This document shows, piece after piece, positions 21,846 through 22,446 of a stretch of 22,446 bases of DNA. Made by a program: the position numbers and the translations under genes. How positions within the stretch are numbered: the first letter of the stretch is position 1; each line of letters opens with the position of its first letter. Origin of the DNA: RGIG6904 sp024680835 (GTDB lineage Bacteria > Bacillota > Clostridia > Lachnospirales > Lachnospiraceae); assembly GCA_024680835.1 (NCBI GenBank), contig JAILBP010000155.1:1-22446 (forward strand). Direction: 5' to 3'. The notes under the pieces were generated by a model. That model was not told where the DNA came from and ran no database searches. It saw only the letters and a list, made by a program, of their open reading frames with translations.

Positions 21846-22446
21846 GAGATAGATTGAATAAAGAGATGCTGTTCTTCGACGGCGGAATGGGAACCCAGCT
21901 TCAGGCAGCAGGCTTAAAAGTTGGAGGCATTCCGGAGGAGATGAATATAGACGCACCGGATATCCTGGTGGGAATTCATGAGAGATATCTGAATGCAGGA
22001 GCGGATTTCATAACTACCAATACTTTCGGTTGTAACCGCCTGAAGGTTAAAAAGGCGAAATACAGTCAGGAGGAGATGCTGAAGGCGGCTGTTGCAAACG
22101 CCGACACCGCACGCAAAAAATGCGGCAGGGAAGAGGATTCGTATATCGTGCTGGATGTGGGACCTATAGGCACTATGTTAAAGCCTCTGGGTACATTATC
22201 TTTTGACGAGGCATACGACATCATAGCGGAGCAGATCAATGCTGTAAAAGACAGCATAGACGCAGTACTCTTTGAGACTATGACGGATGTATATGAGGTC
22301 AAGGCAGGGCTTCTGGCAGCCAAAGAAAACTGCGATCTGCCGGTGTTTGTCACCATGACCTTCGAAAAGAGCGGCCGCACCATGACAGGCACGGATGTGG
22401 AGACTTTCGTGAACATTGCGGAAGGTCTCGGCGCAGACATGGTGGG
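21833..22446 (+). CDS. metH: Methionine synthase, homocysteine-methyltransferase domain, 3' partial
   Basis: 204 residues seen; runs off the window end. The N-terminal homocysteine S-methyltransferase barrel is recognised from LFFDGGMGTQLQ, GADFITTNTFGCN, VLDVGPIGTMLKP and the MTDVYEVKA and FVTMTFEKSGRTMTGT motifs. The zinc-binding cysteines lie beyond the window. Preceded by GGAGGG at 21821-21826, six bases before the ATG, and overlapping the activation gene by 13 bases. The enzyme transfers the methyl group from 5-methyl-THF via B12 to homocysteine; the presence of the separate activation gene shows a split arrangement. Confidence 0.95.
   Translation, partial: MLELRDRLNKEMLFFDGGMGTQLQAAGLKVGGIPEEMNIDAPDILVGIHERYLNAGADFITTNTFGCNRLKVKKAKYSQEEMLKAAVANADTARKKCGREEDSYIVLDVGPIGTMLKPLGTLSFDEAYDIIAEQINAVKDSIDAVLFETMTDVYEVKAGLLAAKENCDLPVFVTMTFEKSGRTMTGTDVETFVNIAEGLGADMV

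Overview
The window reads as chromosomal DNA of a low-to-mid GC Gram-positive anaerobe, most likely a Lachnospiraceae-type Clostridia (Butyrivibrio/Roseburia-like). This is inferred from strong AGGAGG-type ribosome sites, secreted beta-helix and CAP-domain proteins, a methionine synthase whose activation domain is a separate gene, and the general protein style. No tRNA, rRNA, CRISPR array or transposase gene was seen. No gene-free stretch exceeds about 300 bases; the longest (916-1171 and 18383-18601) hold a terminator and promoters.

Region 1 (1-1032): the 3' end of an unrecognised lysine/alanine-rich protein with an internal repeat, closed by a clear terminator. Region 2 (1085-9125): a promoter and five tightly coupled genes, four junctions of which overlap by 4 or 14 bases: a membrane-bound sensor PP2C/SpoIIE phosphatase, a 486-residue protein I cannot assign, an alanine-racemase-like PLP enzyme with a rebuilt carboxylate-binding loop, an extracytoplasmic ABC_sub_bind-type binding protein without an ABC transporter, and an MFS-type transporter fused behind two extracytoplasmic modules. 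This is the most promising candidate for an undescribed system: a sensing, amino-acid-racemising and transport unit.

Region 3 (9162-12978): alpha/beta hydrolase, a membrane-anchored MurF-like ligase and a D-Ala-D-Ala ligase, a peptidoglycan-precursor group that fits with the racemase upstream. A 100-base inverted-repeat element (9965-10064) sits between the hydrolase and the ligase. Region 4 (13029-17973): secreted CAP-domain protein with an InlB-type repeat and Fn3-like tail, a thiol peroxidase of the glutathione-peroxidase family, and a large secreted beta-helix/Ig-like protein, each with its own terminator. Region 5: a stand-alone Hpt phosphotransfer protein on the minus strand facing the previous gene across a bidirectional terminator, and a divergent MATE transporter.

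Region 6 (19997-22446): methionine/one-carbon genes metF, a B12-dependent methionine synthase activation-domain protein and the start of metH, which runs off the window. A 145-base element with a perfect 20-bp terminal inverted repeat and two internal hairpins lies between metF and the activation gene, and its first three bases are the metF stop codon. Its termini share the core ACTATTCA with the element at 9965-10064, suggesting a dispersed palindromic repeat family.
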